Part shown: one piece after another, positions 8,913 to 16,972 of the stretch
Layout: each line of letters begins with the position of its first letter
How positions within the stretch are numbered: the stretch's first letter is position 1
From: Paraconexibacter antarcticus
Lineage (GTDB): Bacteria > Actinomycetota > Thermoleophilia > Solirubrobacterales > Solirubrobacteraceae
DNA: 64,000 nucleotides
Direction: 5' to 3'
Assembly: GCF_024220175.1 (NCBI RefSeq)
Contig: NZ_CP098502.1
Coordinates: forward strand, 4,778,514-4,842,513
Notes under the pieces: generated by a model
Told to the model about the DNA's origin: nothing
What the model saw: only the letters and a program-made list of their open reading frames with translations
Databases searched by the model: none
Program-made: the position numbers and the translations under genes

Positions 8913-8921
8913 GGCGGCGAC

Positions 8922-9437
8922 CTACGCGGCGGCCTGGGCGGCGAGGACCTCGCCGACGCTGCCGTCGACGTTCGCCGGGAAGCCCGTCATCCGCGCCCAC
9001 GCCGACTCGCGCTTGGACTGGCTGCGAGCGACCGCGGTGACGAGCCGGCGGGCCTCGAGCGCGCCGGGCGCGTCCGGCGTCGCGGTGAGCGCGAAGAACG
9101 CCTCCTGCGCGAGCGCCTTGAGCTCGACGGTCGCCGCGCGCAGCGCCGCGAGGTCCGCCGGCGGCGCGGCGGCCGCGTCGATCGCGCGACGGGCCTCGTC
9201 CTCCCCGGCGCCCGGCTCGAGGGCGATCAGCGCCTCGAGGAGCGTGCGGTACTCCGCGTGCTCGACGAGCTCGTAGCGGTGCTCGGACTCCACGACGTCC
9301 ATCGCCCAGTCGAGCGAGGCGAGGACGAGCCCCGCCTGCTCCTGCGCGAAGTCGGCGGACGGGTCGAGCGCCGGCATGATCGTCTTCGCGATCGTGTGGC
9401 GAATGGCGGCGAGCTGCTGGCTGACGGTGGGAACCAT
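8922..9437 (-). CDS. Small all-helical protein of unknown function
   Basis: 171 residues, Ala-rich and predicted fully helical, with no signal or membrane segment. The segments EHRYELVEHAEYRTLLEALIAL and VARSQSKRESAWARMTGFP are the only distinctive stretches. It lies 3 bp after the APH-like kinase and 9 bp before the flavin oxidoreductase, so it is co-transcribed and probably serves the same pathway, perhaps as a partner of the kinase. I do not recognise the family. Confidence 0.75.
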   Translation of the reverse strand: MVPTVSQQLAAIRHTIAKTIMPALDPSADFAQEQAGLVLASLDWAMDVVESEHRYELVEHAEYRTLLEALIALEPGAGEDEARRAIDAAAAPPADLAALRAATVELKALAQEAFFALTATPDAPGALEARRLVTAVARSQSKRESAWARMTGFPANVDGSVGEVLAAQAAA

Positions 9438-9440
9438 GGA

Positions 9441-10595
9441 TCAGTCCTCCGTGCCCACGAGGGCGTTGAGCTGGTCGAGGAAGAGGGCGCCGAGGCCCGA
9501 GAGGAAGTTCTGCATGACGTCGAGGTGCGTCATGCGCTCGGCGGCGTTGCGGGGGCCGGTGGCGATGAGCGCGACCGCCGCCCAGTACAGGTTCATGACC
9601 GCGTAGTAGTGCAGCCGCTCACGGTCGACGGTGAGCCCGGAGATCTCCTCGTACTGCGCGATGAGGTCCTCCTTCGTGACGAGCGCGCAGCAGTAGAACT
9701 CGCCCGTGTTCTCGTCGCGCTGGCCCCAGCCCTCGGTCATGACGTACGCGAGGTCGTGGTGGCGGTCACCGAGGTAGGTGATCTCCCAGTCGAGCAGCGC
9801 GGTGATCTGGCCGCTGTCCTCGTCGAAGAGGAAGTTGCCGTTGCGGTAGTCGCCGTGGATGACCGAGACGTGGTCGACGACCGGCCGGTGCTCCCAGAGC
9901 CACTGGCGCGTGAGCATCATCGTCGGGTGCGCCTCGAAGGCGTCCTGCTCCCACGCGCGGTCCCACGCCGCGAGGCGCCAGTCGACCGCCTGCGTCGTAC
10001 CGGCCTCCGGCCGGTCGAAGGACGGCAGGTCCTTCCCGCTCCAGTCGAAGCGGTGCAGTTCCGCGAGGTACCGGACGAACTGCTCGGCGAGCAGCGGGCG
10101 CAGGCGCGGGCCGTACGTCGTGCCGAGGCCCGAGGCGGTCTTCGCCGCGTCCGCCGGGCTCGCGACGCCGGTGAGCCAGCCGCACACCATCGCGGGCGCG
10201 CCGAGGTCGGCCGGATCCTCGGTGACCCAGAAGACCTTCGGCACCGGGAGGGTCCCGTCGAGGGCGCGGAGCATCTCGAACTCGCGCGAGCGCGGGGACT
10301 CGACCATCGACGCCGGCGGGTCCATCCGCAGGACCATCTTGTCCTGGCGGGCGACGCCGTCCTGGGTCCAGGCGAGCTCGAAGACGAACTGCTCCTTGGA
10401 GGCCCCGCCCGGGAGGCGGTCGAGGTTCGAGATCGTGAAGTCGCCGTCGATGCGCGACGCGAGGAAGTGGCGCAGGCGCTCGTCGACGACGGACAGGACG
10501 GGCGCCTCGTGGACGACGACGCCGCGGCGCTCCATCTTGCGCTCGAGGGTCGCCTCGATCGTGCGCTCCATCGAATGGGTGGACGTGGTGGACAT
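9441..10595 (-). CDS. Phosphotransferase of the aminoglycoside-phosphotransferase-like (APH) fold
   Basis: 384 residues. Kinase hallmarks: LPGGASKEQFVFEL (nucleotide loop), VLRMDPPASMVESPRSREFEML (Lys/Arg and alpha-C region), VIHGDYRNGNFLFDE with the catalytic HGDYRxGN, and ITALLDWEITYLGD (metal-binding DWE). Such proteins of actinobacteria usually occur with lipid or steroid catabolic genes (ACAD10-type kinases) rather than antibiotic resistance. Placed in an operon with an OYE reductase and an uncharacterised protein; the phosphorylated substrate is unknown. Confidence 0.85.
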   Translation of the reverse strand: MSTTSTHSMERTIEATLERKMERRGVVVHEAPVLSVVDERLRHFLASRIDGDFTISNLDRLPGGASKEQFVFELAWTQDGVARQDKMVLRMDPPASMVESPRSREFEMLRALDGTLPVPKVFWVTEDPADLGAPAMVCGWLTGVASPADAAKTASGLGTTYGPRLRPLLAEQFVRYLAELHRFDWSGKDLPSFDRPEAGTTQAVDWRLAAWDRAWEQDAFEAHPTMMLTRQWLWEHRPVVDHVSVIHGDYRNGNFLFDEDSGQITALLDWEITYLGDRHHDLAYVMTEGWGQRDENTGEFYCCALVTKEDLIAQYEEISGLTVDRERLHYYAVMNLYWAAVALIATGPRNAAERMTHLDVMQNFLSGLGALFLDQLNALVGTED

Positions 10596-10702
10596 GGTTC
10601 AGTGGCTCCAGGCCGGCGTGCCGGCGGTCGGGGATGGTGAGGACGAGGGGCGGTGGCTCGGGGCGGGCAGGACCGTCGGCATCCGGCGCTCCGGCGCGAC
10701 GT

Positions 10703-11710
10703 TCACTGCGCCTCCTTCGCGCCGGCGCCGAGCCGGGCGTGACGCGAGTAGCGATCGCCGAGCCAGTCCATCCCGAAGATGTCCCCCATCTCGGCATGCG
10801 CCACCCCGTACTCGGGGTGCTGGTAGCGCATCAGCGTGTGGTAGCAGACGTAGGCGGGGATGAACTGGTACCACGGCGAGCCGGCCGCGGCCGTCCCGAA
10901 GAACTCGTATTCCTTCCCGCGGGTGTCCTTCAGCCAGATGCGCGTGCTGACCGGGATCATGTCCACGCGCTCGGCCTCCATCCGGCACTCGGTGACGCCG
11001 AACATCTCGCCGTTCTCGTGGACGTAGCCGAAGCGCAGCTCGTCGTAGACGATGACGCCGTCCTCCATCTTCATCGTGACGGCGACGTGCGCGCCGAAGC
11101 GCTCCCCGAAGGGGATGTGCACCCACGAGACGGCCTTGCCGCCGTACTCCTCGCGCGGGCCCCAGGACCGCTCGATCGCGTCGTAGCAGTCCACGGAGTA
11201 GCGCTCGCCGCGCAGCTCGAGCTCGCCGGTGATGTGCCCGATCGCGTCGAGGTGCCCGTTGGCCCAGGCGTCCCCGAGACCCGTGTCGGTCTCGCCGGCG
11301 GCGATGAGCGGGTTGTGCGCCGGGTCGTGGGTGTCGTAGGGCTCGTGGAGCGCACGGAAGTTGAGGTCGAAGCTGCAGGCGCCGTGGGTGTCCTCGTAGG
11401 TGACCTGGAACTCGCGCGGGGAGTCGATGGCGCGGAAGCGCAGGCCGTTGGCGAGCTCCTGGTCGAGGAACGACTCCGGGCACGGCAGGTGCATGCGCGA
11501 GTCGAGGAAGTCGATCTCGAACGGGTGCTCGCACCAGCCCTGGAAGACGATGACCGACGAGGAGACGACGCCGAGGTTCGGGCGGGCCAGGATGTAGGCG
11601 TTGCCCATGATGTTCGCTTCGGGCACCGCGAAGATGAGCACGACCGTCTCCGTCCAGTCCCAGGTCTCGGGGTCACGCTCGTGGAACTCGAAGTCCTCGG
11701 CCTTGATCAT
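10703..11710 (-). CDS. Uncharacterised beta-rich protein (CrtC/lipocalin-like half-barrels suspected)
   Basis: 335 residues, no signal peptide. Alternating strands with conserved-looking aromatic and acidic positions: VVLIFAVPEANIMGNAYILAR, CSFDLNFRALHEPYDTHDPAH, YDAIERSWGPREEYGGKAVSW, IPVSTRIWLKDTRGKEYEF. The YDAIERSWGPR segment resembles that of hydroxyneurosporene-hydratase/AttH-like proteins, hence the suggested fold, but the similarity is weak. ATG 11710 has a clear AGGAGG 7 bp upstream. A SARP-type direct repeat precedes it (11769-11786), so it starts its own transcript followed by the kinase, helical protein and OYE genes. Confidence 0.7.
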   Translation of the reverse strand: MIKAEDFEFHERDPETWDWTETVVLIFAVPEANIMGNAYILARPNLGVVSSSVIVFQGWCEHPFEIDFLDSRMHLPCPESFLDQELANGLRFRAIDSPREFQVTYEDTHGACSFDLNFRALHEPYDTHDPAHNPLIAAGETDTGLGDAWANGHLDAIGHITGELELRGERYSVDCYDAIERSWGPREEYGGKAVSWVHIPFGERFGAHVAVTMKMEDGVIVYDELRFGYVHENGEMFGVTECRMEAERVDMIPVSTRIWLKDTRGKEYEFFGTAAAGSPWYQFIPAYVCYHTLMRYQHPEYGVAHAEMGDIFGMDWLGDRYSRHARLGAGAKEAQ

Positions 11711-11768
11711 CGTGGGTCCTCCTGGGCTGCGGGGTTGGTGACCATGACGGCGACGCTACGGAGGGGTC

Positions 11769-11786
11769 CGTAATCGGGCCGAAATC
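11769..11786 (-). promoter_or_regulatory. SARP-type direct repeats with 11-bp period
   Basis: On the minus strand GATTTCG (11786-11780) and GATTACG (11775-11769) start 11 bp apart. After an 8-bp gap and two further bases comes TAGCGT (11758-11753), a TANNNT -10 box. The same geometry occurs upstream of the ABC transporter operon at 16933-16950. Known SARP operators are direct heptamer repeats at 11-bp pitch ending about 8 bp before the -10. Confidence 0.65.
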
Positions 11787-11798
11787 GCCGGTGACGGG

Positions 11799-12836
11799 TC
11801 ATGCGGCCGGCCGCGCGACGGCCGCGGCCGTGTCGGCGTCCTCGAGGGCCGCGACGTACCAGTTGGGATAGACGGGCGCCGGGACGGTCGCCGCGTCGAG
11901 CTCGGCGAGGCTCTCCGCGTCGAGCGTGAGACCGATCGCGCCGAGGGTGTCCTCGAGCTGCTCGGGCCTGCTCGCGCCGAGCGTCACGCTCGTCACCGCC
12001 GGCCGCGACAGCAGCCAGGCGACGGCGACCTGCGCGACGCTCGCGCCGCGCTCCTCGCCGATCGCGCGCATGCGCTCCACGAGCGCGAAGCCCGCGTCCT
12101 TGTCGAACGGGAGCATGTCCATCGCGGCGTACCGGTTGTCGGGGTCGCTGAGCGACGCGCGCGTGTACTTCCCCGACAGGAAGCCGAACGCGAGCGGGCT
12201 CCAGACCGTCAGGCCGAGGCCGTAGCGCGCCATCATCGGGATGACGTCGCGCTCGATGTCGCGTCCGAGCAGCGAGTAGTACATCTGCCCGTGGGTGAAC
12301 TGCGCCAGGCTGTTCGCGCGCTGGTGCTCGACCGCGGCGGCGACCTTCCACGCCGACCAGTTCGAGAAGCCGAGGTACCGCACCTTCCCGGAGCGGACGA
12401 GCTCGTCGAACACCGCGAGCGTCTCCTCCAGCGGCGTCCACGGGTCCTCCCGGTGGGCGATGTAGACGTCGAGGTGGTCGGTGTCCAGGCGCCGGAGGGT
12501 GTTCTCGACCGAGCGCAGGACGTTGCCGCGCGAGAGCCCCGACTGCGTGAGCCCGGGCCCCGTGCGGAAGCCGACCTTGCTCGCGATCACCACCTCGTCG
12601 CGACGGCCGCGGAGCGCGCGGCCGAGCAGCCGCTCGGCCTCCCCGCCCGAGTAGTTGTTCGCGGTGTCGAAGAGCGTCACGCCCGCGTCGAGCGCGCGGC
12701 CGACGAGGGTGTCGGCCGCGCCGGCCCCGACCTTCGCGAGGCCGGCGAGCGAGGTGTCGCCGTCGGTGAACGTCATCGAGCCGAACGACAGGCGCGAGAC
12801 GATCAGGCCGGTGGTGCCGAGGCGGGCGTAGAGCAT
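11799..12836 (-). CDS. Aldo/keto reductase
   Basis: 345 residues with the AKR TIM-barrel pattern: LGTTGLIVSRLSFGSMTF, GVTLFDTANNYSGGEAERLLGRAL (catalytic Asp and Tyr), EVVIASKVGF (Lys), DHLDVYIAHREDPWTPLEETL (His) and GASRPEQLEDTLGAI near the C-terminal NADPH site. The group usually reduces aldehydes, ketones or sugars with NADPH. It begins 31 bp after the sugar-type permease, so it belongs to the transporter operon and hints at oxidoreduction of the imported compound. Confidence 0.9.
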   Translation of the reverse strand: MLYARLGTTGLIVSRLSFGSMTFTDGDTSLAGLAKVGAGAADTLVGRALDAGVTLFDTANNYSGGEAERLLGRALRGRRDEVVIASKVGFRTGPGLTQSGLSRGNVLRSVENTLRRLDTDHLDVYIAHREDPWTPLEETLAVFDELVRSGKVRYLGFSNWSAWKVAAAVEHQRANSLAQFTHGQMYYSLLGRDIERDVIPMMARYGLGLTVWSPLAFGFLSGKYTRASLSDPDNRYAAMDMLPFDKDAGFALVERMRAIGEERGASVAQVAVAWLLSRPAVTSVTLGASRPEQLEDTLGAIGLTLDAESLAELDAATVPAPVYPNWYVAALEDADTAAAVARPAA

Positions 12837-12867
12837 CCCGGTGGTCCTTTCCGCGCGGGTGGCGGCG

Positions 12868-14106
12868 CTAGGCCTTCTGCCGCTTCATGAGGGCGGACAG
12901 CGCGACGGCGGCGACGAGGACCACGCCGTTGACGACGTCGGTCCACTGCGGCGCGACGCCGCCGATGATGAGCCCCTGGCTCGTCCACACGACGAAGATG
13001 CCGCCGATGATCGTGCCCCACACCGTGAACTGACCGGTCGAGAAGACAACGGTGGAGAGGAACGCGGCGGCGAACGCCGGCAGGAGGAAGCCCGCGGCGA
13101 CGTCCGGCGCGGCGGACCCCTGGGAGGCGCCGAGGAGGACCCCGGCCAGCGCGGCGAGCACCCCGCCGAGGACGAAGGCCTTCATGACCTCGCGCTGCAC
13201 GTGCACCCCGGCGAGCCGGGCGGCGCCGCGGTTCGCGCCGGCGGCCCGGAGGTAGCGGCCGTACGTCGTGAAGCGCATGAGGATCCACATCCCGGCCCCG
13301 ACGATGATCGTCACCGCGACGAGATAGGAGCAGCGGTCGACGATCTTCGGCAGGTTCGCCGCGACCGTCAGCACGAGCAGGACGACGGCGACGATGCCGA
13401 CGCGGGCCACCGTCCAGCTGCGCGCGTCACGCCCGGCCGGCTTCAGCCGCTCGAGCGCGGCGAACGCGGCGACGGCGGCCAGGGCGACCGCGACCCACAT
13501 GACCGCGGCCGGGGGCTTCTGGCTGAACGAGCCGACGTCCGTGAACCACGTCGGGAGCTCGTGACCGGGGAGCGGCGAGAGCTGCGTCCCCGAGGAGTAC
13601 ACCTTCGACGCGCCGACGAAGAGCCCGGACGTGCCGAGCGTCGCGATGAACGTGTTCACGCCGAGGCGCTCGACGAGGAACCCGTTGATGAGCCCGCCGG
13701 CAACGCCGACCGCCAGGCAGACGACGAGGACGAGGCCGAAGGGCCAGCCGTCCTTGCTCGCGAGCCCGATCGAGAGGAACGTCGTCAGGGTCGCCATCGA
13801 GGCGACCGACAGGTCGAACGCGCCGGCGACGAGCGTCACCATGACGGCGAGGCCGAGCAGGAGGATCGGCACGTTCTGGTGGACGTCGAGCAGCCGGTCG
13901 TCGATGTTCAGGAACGAGCTGCCAAGCCAGATCCCGTAGCCCGCGAAGAGCAGGACGAAGGCGACGAACGTGACCGACCCCTCGATCTCCGGCCGGGCGA
14001 GGAACCGGCGCAGGGACGGGGCGGGACGCGCGGGGCGCGACGGGGCGGGGGCCTGGGCGGCCCCGGCCGGGGCAGGGGCAGGGGTACGGATTCCTCGGGC
14101 GGCCAT
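12868..14106 (-). CDS. Sugar-type ABC transporter permease (RbsC-like)
   Basis: 412 residues; Pro/Ala-rich cytosolic N-end, then about ten membrane helices. Typical stretches: NVPILLLGLAVMVTLVAGAFDLSV, GLINGFLVERLGVNTFIATLG and YLRAAGANRGAARLAGVHVQREVMKAFVLGG (the EAA-like loop contacting the ATPase). ATG 14106 overlaps the ATPase stop (TGATG), so it is coupled to it. Family: carbohydrate-uptake class 2 (CUT2) permease imports monosaccharides, autoinducer-2 or purine nucleosides; substrate here unknown. Confidence 0.9.
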   Translation of the reverse strand: MAARGIRTPAPAPAGAAQAPAPSRPARPAPSLRRFLARPEIEGSVTFVAFVLLFAGYGIWLGSSFLNIDDRLLDVHQNVPILLLGLAVMVTLVAGAFDLSVASMATLTTFLSIGLASKDGWPFGLVLVVCLAVGVAGGLINGFLVERLGVNTFIATLGTSGLFVGASKVYSSGTQLSPLPGHELPTWFTDVGSFSQKPPAAVMWVAVALAAVAAFAALERLKPAGRDARSWTVARVGIVAVVLLVLTVAANLPKIVDRCSYLVAVTIIVGAGMWILMRFTTYGRYLRAAGANRGAARLAGVHVQREVMKAFVLGGVLAALAGVLLGASQGSAAPDVAAGFLLPAFAAAFLSTVVFSTGQFTVWGTIIGGIFVVWTSQGLIIGGVAPQWTDVVNGVVLVAAVALSALMKRQKA

Positions 14107-15575
14107 CAGACCATCACCTCCAGATCGGCGGGTTGCATGTGCTCGATGGGCCGGCTCTCCGAGAGCCGGCCGTCCTCCACCACGGCGACCGCGTCGCACA
14201 CGGCGAAGAGGTCCTCCGAGTCCGACGTCACGACGAGCACGGCGGCATCGGTGTCGCGGAGCTCCTCGATGAGGCGGTAGATCTCCGACCGGGTGCCGAC
14301 GTCGACCCCGCGGGTCGGTTCGCACAGAACGTAGACCGCGGGGCGCTGGAGCAACGCGCGCCCGAAGATGACCTTCTGCTTGTTGCCGCCCGAGAGGACG
14401 CCGAAGGGCGTGTCGATGCCGGGGGGCTGCACGTTCAGGCGCTCGACCATCTCAGCGCTGTCGCGCTTCTCACGCCCGAGGGCGAGCAGGCGCAGCTTCG
14501 TCGTCCAGTTCCCGAGCGACGAGAGCGTGATGTTCTCGTGGACGCTGAGGTGGTCGAAGCCCCCCTGCGTCTCGCGGTGGGGCGGCACGATCGCCACGCG
14601 GACGCCGTCGCCGCGGCGCACGGTCCCCCGCGCCGGGCGCAGCGAGCCATGGGCGAGGAAGGCGATGTCGTGCAGGCCCGAGCCGGGCAGCCCGGTGAGG
14701 CCCAGGACCTCGCCGCGACGGAGGACGAGGTCGACCGGGCCCGCCCGGCCGGCGAACGCGCCGCTGATCTCGAGGACCGGGGCGGCGCCGTCGCGGCCTG
14801 CGGTCGTGTCCGCGCCGCGCGGCACGCGCTCGACCTTCGCCGCCTCGTGCTGCAGGAGCAGGTCGACGAGGGCGGCGCGGTCCATGCCGGCCGTCACCTG
14901 GTCGGCGGCCAGGCGGCCGTCGAGGAGGACGACGACGCGGTGGGTCGCGTCGAGGATCTCGTGGAGCTTGTGCGTGACCATGACGATCGTCGCGCCCTGC
15001 GCCGCGTTCTCGCGCAGCGCGGCGATGACGCGGGCCGCGTCCGCGACCGGGAGCGTCGACGTCGCCTCGTCGACGAAGAGGATGCGGGCGCCGCGGCCGA
15101 AGGCCCGGGCGATCGCGACGAGCGCCTGCTCGCCGGGGGCGAGGGCCGCGACGAGCTCGTCGACGGCCCAGGTGAGGCCGACCCGCTCGAGGGCGGCGAG
15201 CGCCGCCGCGCGCTCGGCGCGGTGATCGAGCAGCGGGCCGAACGTCCGCAGCGGCCGCTCGCCGAGACGCAGGTTGTCGAGGACGGACATCGACTCGACG
15301 AGGCCGAGGTCCTGGTGGATGAACCCGACGTCCGAGCGGCCGCCGAGCGACGACACGGTCTCGTCACCGACGCGGATCGTGCCGCCGGAGGCGGTGTGGA
15401 CGCCGTCGAGGATCTTGATGAGCGTCGACTTGCCGGCGCCGTTCGGCCCCATGAGCCCGACGAACTCGCCGGGGCCGATGTGGAGGTCGACGCCGTGCAG
15501 CACCGTGGTGCTGCCGAAGGTCTTGGTCAGCCCGCGGATGTTCAGCGGGGGGGCCGGGGCGATGGACTGGGTCAT
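14106..15575 (-). CDS. Sugar-type ABC transporter ATPase with two nucleotide-binding domains (RbsA-like)
   Basis: 489 residues. Domain 1 has Walker A GPNGAGKST (43-51), Q-loop FIHQDLGLVESMSV and Walker B ILFVDEATS, but a diverged signature (LAPGEQALVAI instead of LSGGQ). Domain 2 has a degenerate Walker A (GLTGLPGSG), an intact signature LSGGNKQKVIFGRAL and CEPTRGVDVG. This asymmetry is normal for CUT2 ATPases. ATG 15575 is taken because it precedes the first strand; the longer frame upstream is Arg-rich and unlikely. Lies 70 bp after the binding protein gene. Confidence 0.9.
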   Translation of the reverse strand: MTQSIAPAPPLNIRGLTKTFGSTTVLHGVDLHIGPGEFVGLMGPNGAGKSTLIKILDGVHTASGGTIRVGDETVSSLGGRSDVGFIHQDLGLVESMSVLDNLRLGERPLRTFGPLLDHRAERAAALAALERVGLTWAVDELVAALAPGEQALVAIARAFGRGARILFVDEATSTLPVADAARVIAALRENAAQGATIVMVTHKLHEILDATHRVVVLLDGRLAADQVTAGMDRAALVDLLLQHEAAKVERVPRGADTTAGRDGAAPVLEISGAFAGRAGPVDLVLRRGEVLGLTGLPGSGLHDIAFLAHGSLRPARGTVRRGDGVRVAIVPPHRETQGGFDHLSVHENITLSSLGNWTTKLRLLALGREKRDSAEMVERLNVQPPGIDTPFGVLSGGNKQKVIFGRALLQRPAVYVLCEPTRGVDVGTRSEIYRLIEELRDTDAAVLVVTSDSEDLFAVCDAVAVVEDGRLSESRPIEHMQPADLEVMV

Positions 15576-15645
15576 GGTCGTGGGAGCGCTCACGGGCTCG
15601 GCCGGCCCGGGCGCCTGGCGCCCGGGCCGACCGGTGTCGCGTCGC

Positions 15646-16788
15646 TCAGCCCTTGCCCCAGAGCTTCGTGAACGTGCTCTGCCAGTCACCGGCGGGCTGG
15701 AACTGCTTGCCGATGTACTTGCTCGCGTTGTCCTTCGTGATGAGGACGGTCGGCAGCGCGGTGGCGTCCCAGGTGGGCTTGCCGGCGACCTTGCGCCCGA
15801 CCTCGTCGACCGCCGCCCAGGTGGCGTAGTTCACCGGCGAGCCGATCGTCGCGCCGTAGGGCAGGGTCCCGCCGGCCAGCGCTTGGAGGACCGGCTGCTC
15901 AGCGTCATAGCCGTCGATGACCATGTCCTTGCGGCCACGCGACTTCAGTGTCGTCGCCATCGGCACGCCGATGCCGTCGTAGAGCGCGACGACGTCGGTG
16001 AGCTTGCCGGTCGGCGTCGCCGAGAGCAGGGCCGTGAAGGCGGGCGGGCCCGGCTTCGCGGTCTCCGCGACGGACTCCTGCTTGACGCTCAGGGAGCAGG
16101 CGGGGCAGTCGGAGGACATGACATTCTTCACGCCGCTGACCCGGAGCGACGTCTGCGGGAACGCGCTGTCCTGGAAGGCGGCGACCTTCGCCTTGCCGTC
16201 GTTCTTGGCGATGAGGTATCGCGCCATCTGCTCGCCCTGCTTCTCGAAGTCGGGCGTGGCGTCGATGACCTTGCCGCGCAGCGCGCCCGAGTTGCAGACG
16301 ATGCACCCGATCGCGACGCCCTTGGCGGTCGCCTGGTCGATCGCGGCCTTGATGCTGTTGACGTCGATGCCGTACATGACGATCGCGTCGTAGCCCTGCT
16401 GCGTGGCCTTGTTGACGAGACCCGACTGCGTCTGCGGAGCGAGCTGCCCGTCCTGCGGGGCCGGGGTCGTCCAGCCCATCGCCTTCACGGCCTTCACGCC
16501 TTCCTTGGCGGCCTCGACGCAGACCGGGGCCTGGAAGCCGCAGGCGATGATCATCGCCTTCTTCGATCCGGGATCGAAGGCCTCGGTCGGTGCCGGCCAG
16601 GTCACCGCGCCGGCCTTGTCCTTGGCGACCTGGGCCTTGATGGCCGCGAGGCCGGCCGTGCCGCCGGTGGTGGCGGTGGGCGCGGCGGCCTGGGAGCTGC
16701 CGCTGGAGGAGTCGTTGCTGCTGCCGCACGCTCCGATCACGAGGACGAGGCAGAGGCCGAGCAGGGCCCCGCAGATCTTCTTGGACAT
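15646..16788 (-). CDS. Sugar-type substrate-binding lipoprotein (RbsB-like)
   Basis: 380 residues. Lipoprotein signal with lipobox VIGAC (Cys about residue 21) followed by a Ser-rich linker. The periplasmic-binding-protein type 1 fold is indicated by KKAMIIACGFQAPVCVEAAKEGVKAVKAMGW, GYDAIVMYGIDVNSIKAAIDQA and a late VIDGYDAEQPVLQALAGGTLPYG. ATG 16788 is preferred to the in-frame ATG 16803 because AAAGAGA lies just upstream of the former. First gene of the transporter operon, behind a 120-nt leader and SARP-type repeats. Several extra Cys residues in the mature part are unusual for the family. Confidence 0.9.
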   Translation of the reverse strand: MSKKICGALLGLCLVLVIGACGSSNDSSSGSSQAAAPTATTGGTAGLAAIKAQVAKDKAGAVTWPAPTEAFDPGSKKAMIIACGFQAPVCVEAAKEGVKAVKAMGWTTPAPQDGQLAPQTQSGLVNKATQQGYDAIVMYGIDVNSIKAAIDQATAKGVAIGCIVCNSGALRGKVIDATPDFEKQGEQMARYLIAKNDGKAKVAAFQDSAFPQTSLRVSGVKNVMSSDCPACSLSVKQESVAETAKPGPPAFTALLSATPTGKLTDVVALYDGIGVPMATTLKSRGRKDMVIDGYDAEQPVLQALAGGTLPYGATIGSPVNYATWAAVDEVGRKVAGKPTWDATALPTVLITKDNASKYIGKQFQPAGDWQSTFTKLWGKG

Positions 16789-16932
16789 TGCGTTCTCTTT
16801 CATGACGCGCGGCGACCGGGCGGTGGCTGCGAGGAGGGACAGGTGCAGTCGGTGTCGAGACCGGAGACGACGGCTGTTCGAAGCCGGTGCCTCCGGTTGG
16901 ACGGCGACTGTCGGGGACCGTAGGCTGGGTGC

Positions 16933-16950
16933 CGAAATCCGATCGAAATC
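16933..16950 (-). promoter_or_regulatory. SARP-type direct repeats with 11-bp period
   Basis: On the minus strand GATTTCG occurs at 16950-16944 and again at 16939-16933, exactly 11 bp apart, followed after 8 bp plus two bases by TACGGT (16922-16917) as -10 box for the transporter operon. The site lies 23 bp from the start of the divergent BTAD regulator gene, so it may also autoregulate it. Confidence 0.7.
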
Positions 16951-16972
16951 GGAGTGGCCCGCGTCCCCGTCC

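Noticed and set aside
9441..10595. Aminoglycoside resistance gene
   Set aside because: The fold is shared, but the context (OYE, AKR, transporter) and sequence type match catabolic APH-like kinases.
7362..10640. A very long plus-strand open frame (over 1000 codons) opposite the OYE, kinase and helical-protein genes
   Set aside because: It is Arg/Asp/Glu/Pro-rich without any domain, antisense to well-formed genes, and typical of shadow frames in GC-rich DNA.
16403..16972. Longer N-terminus for the BTAD regulator starting at 16403
   Set aside because: It would run antisense through the binding-protein gene and the promoter repeats; ATG 16973 directly precedes the conserved part.
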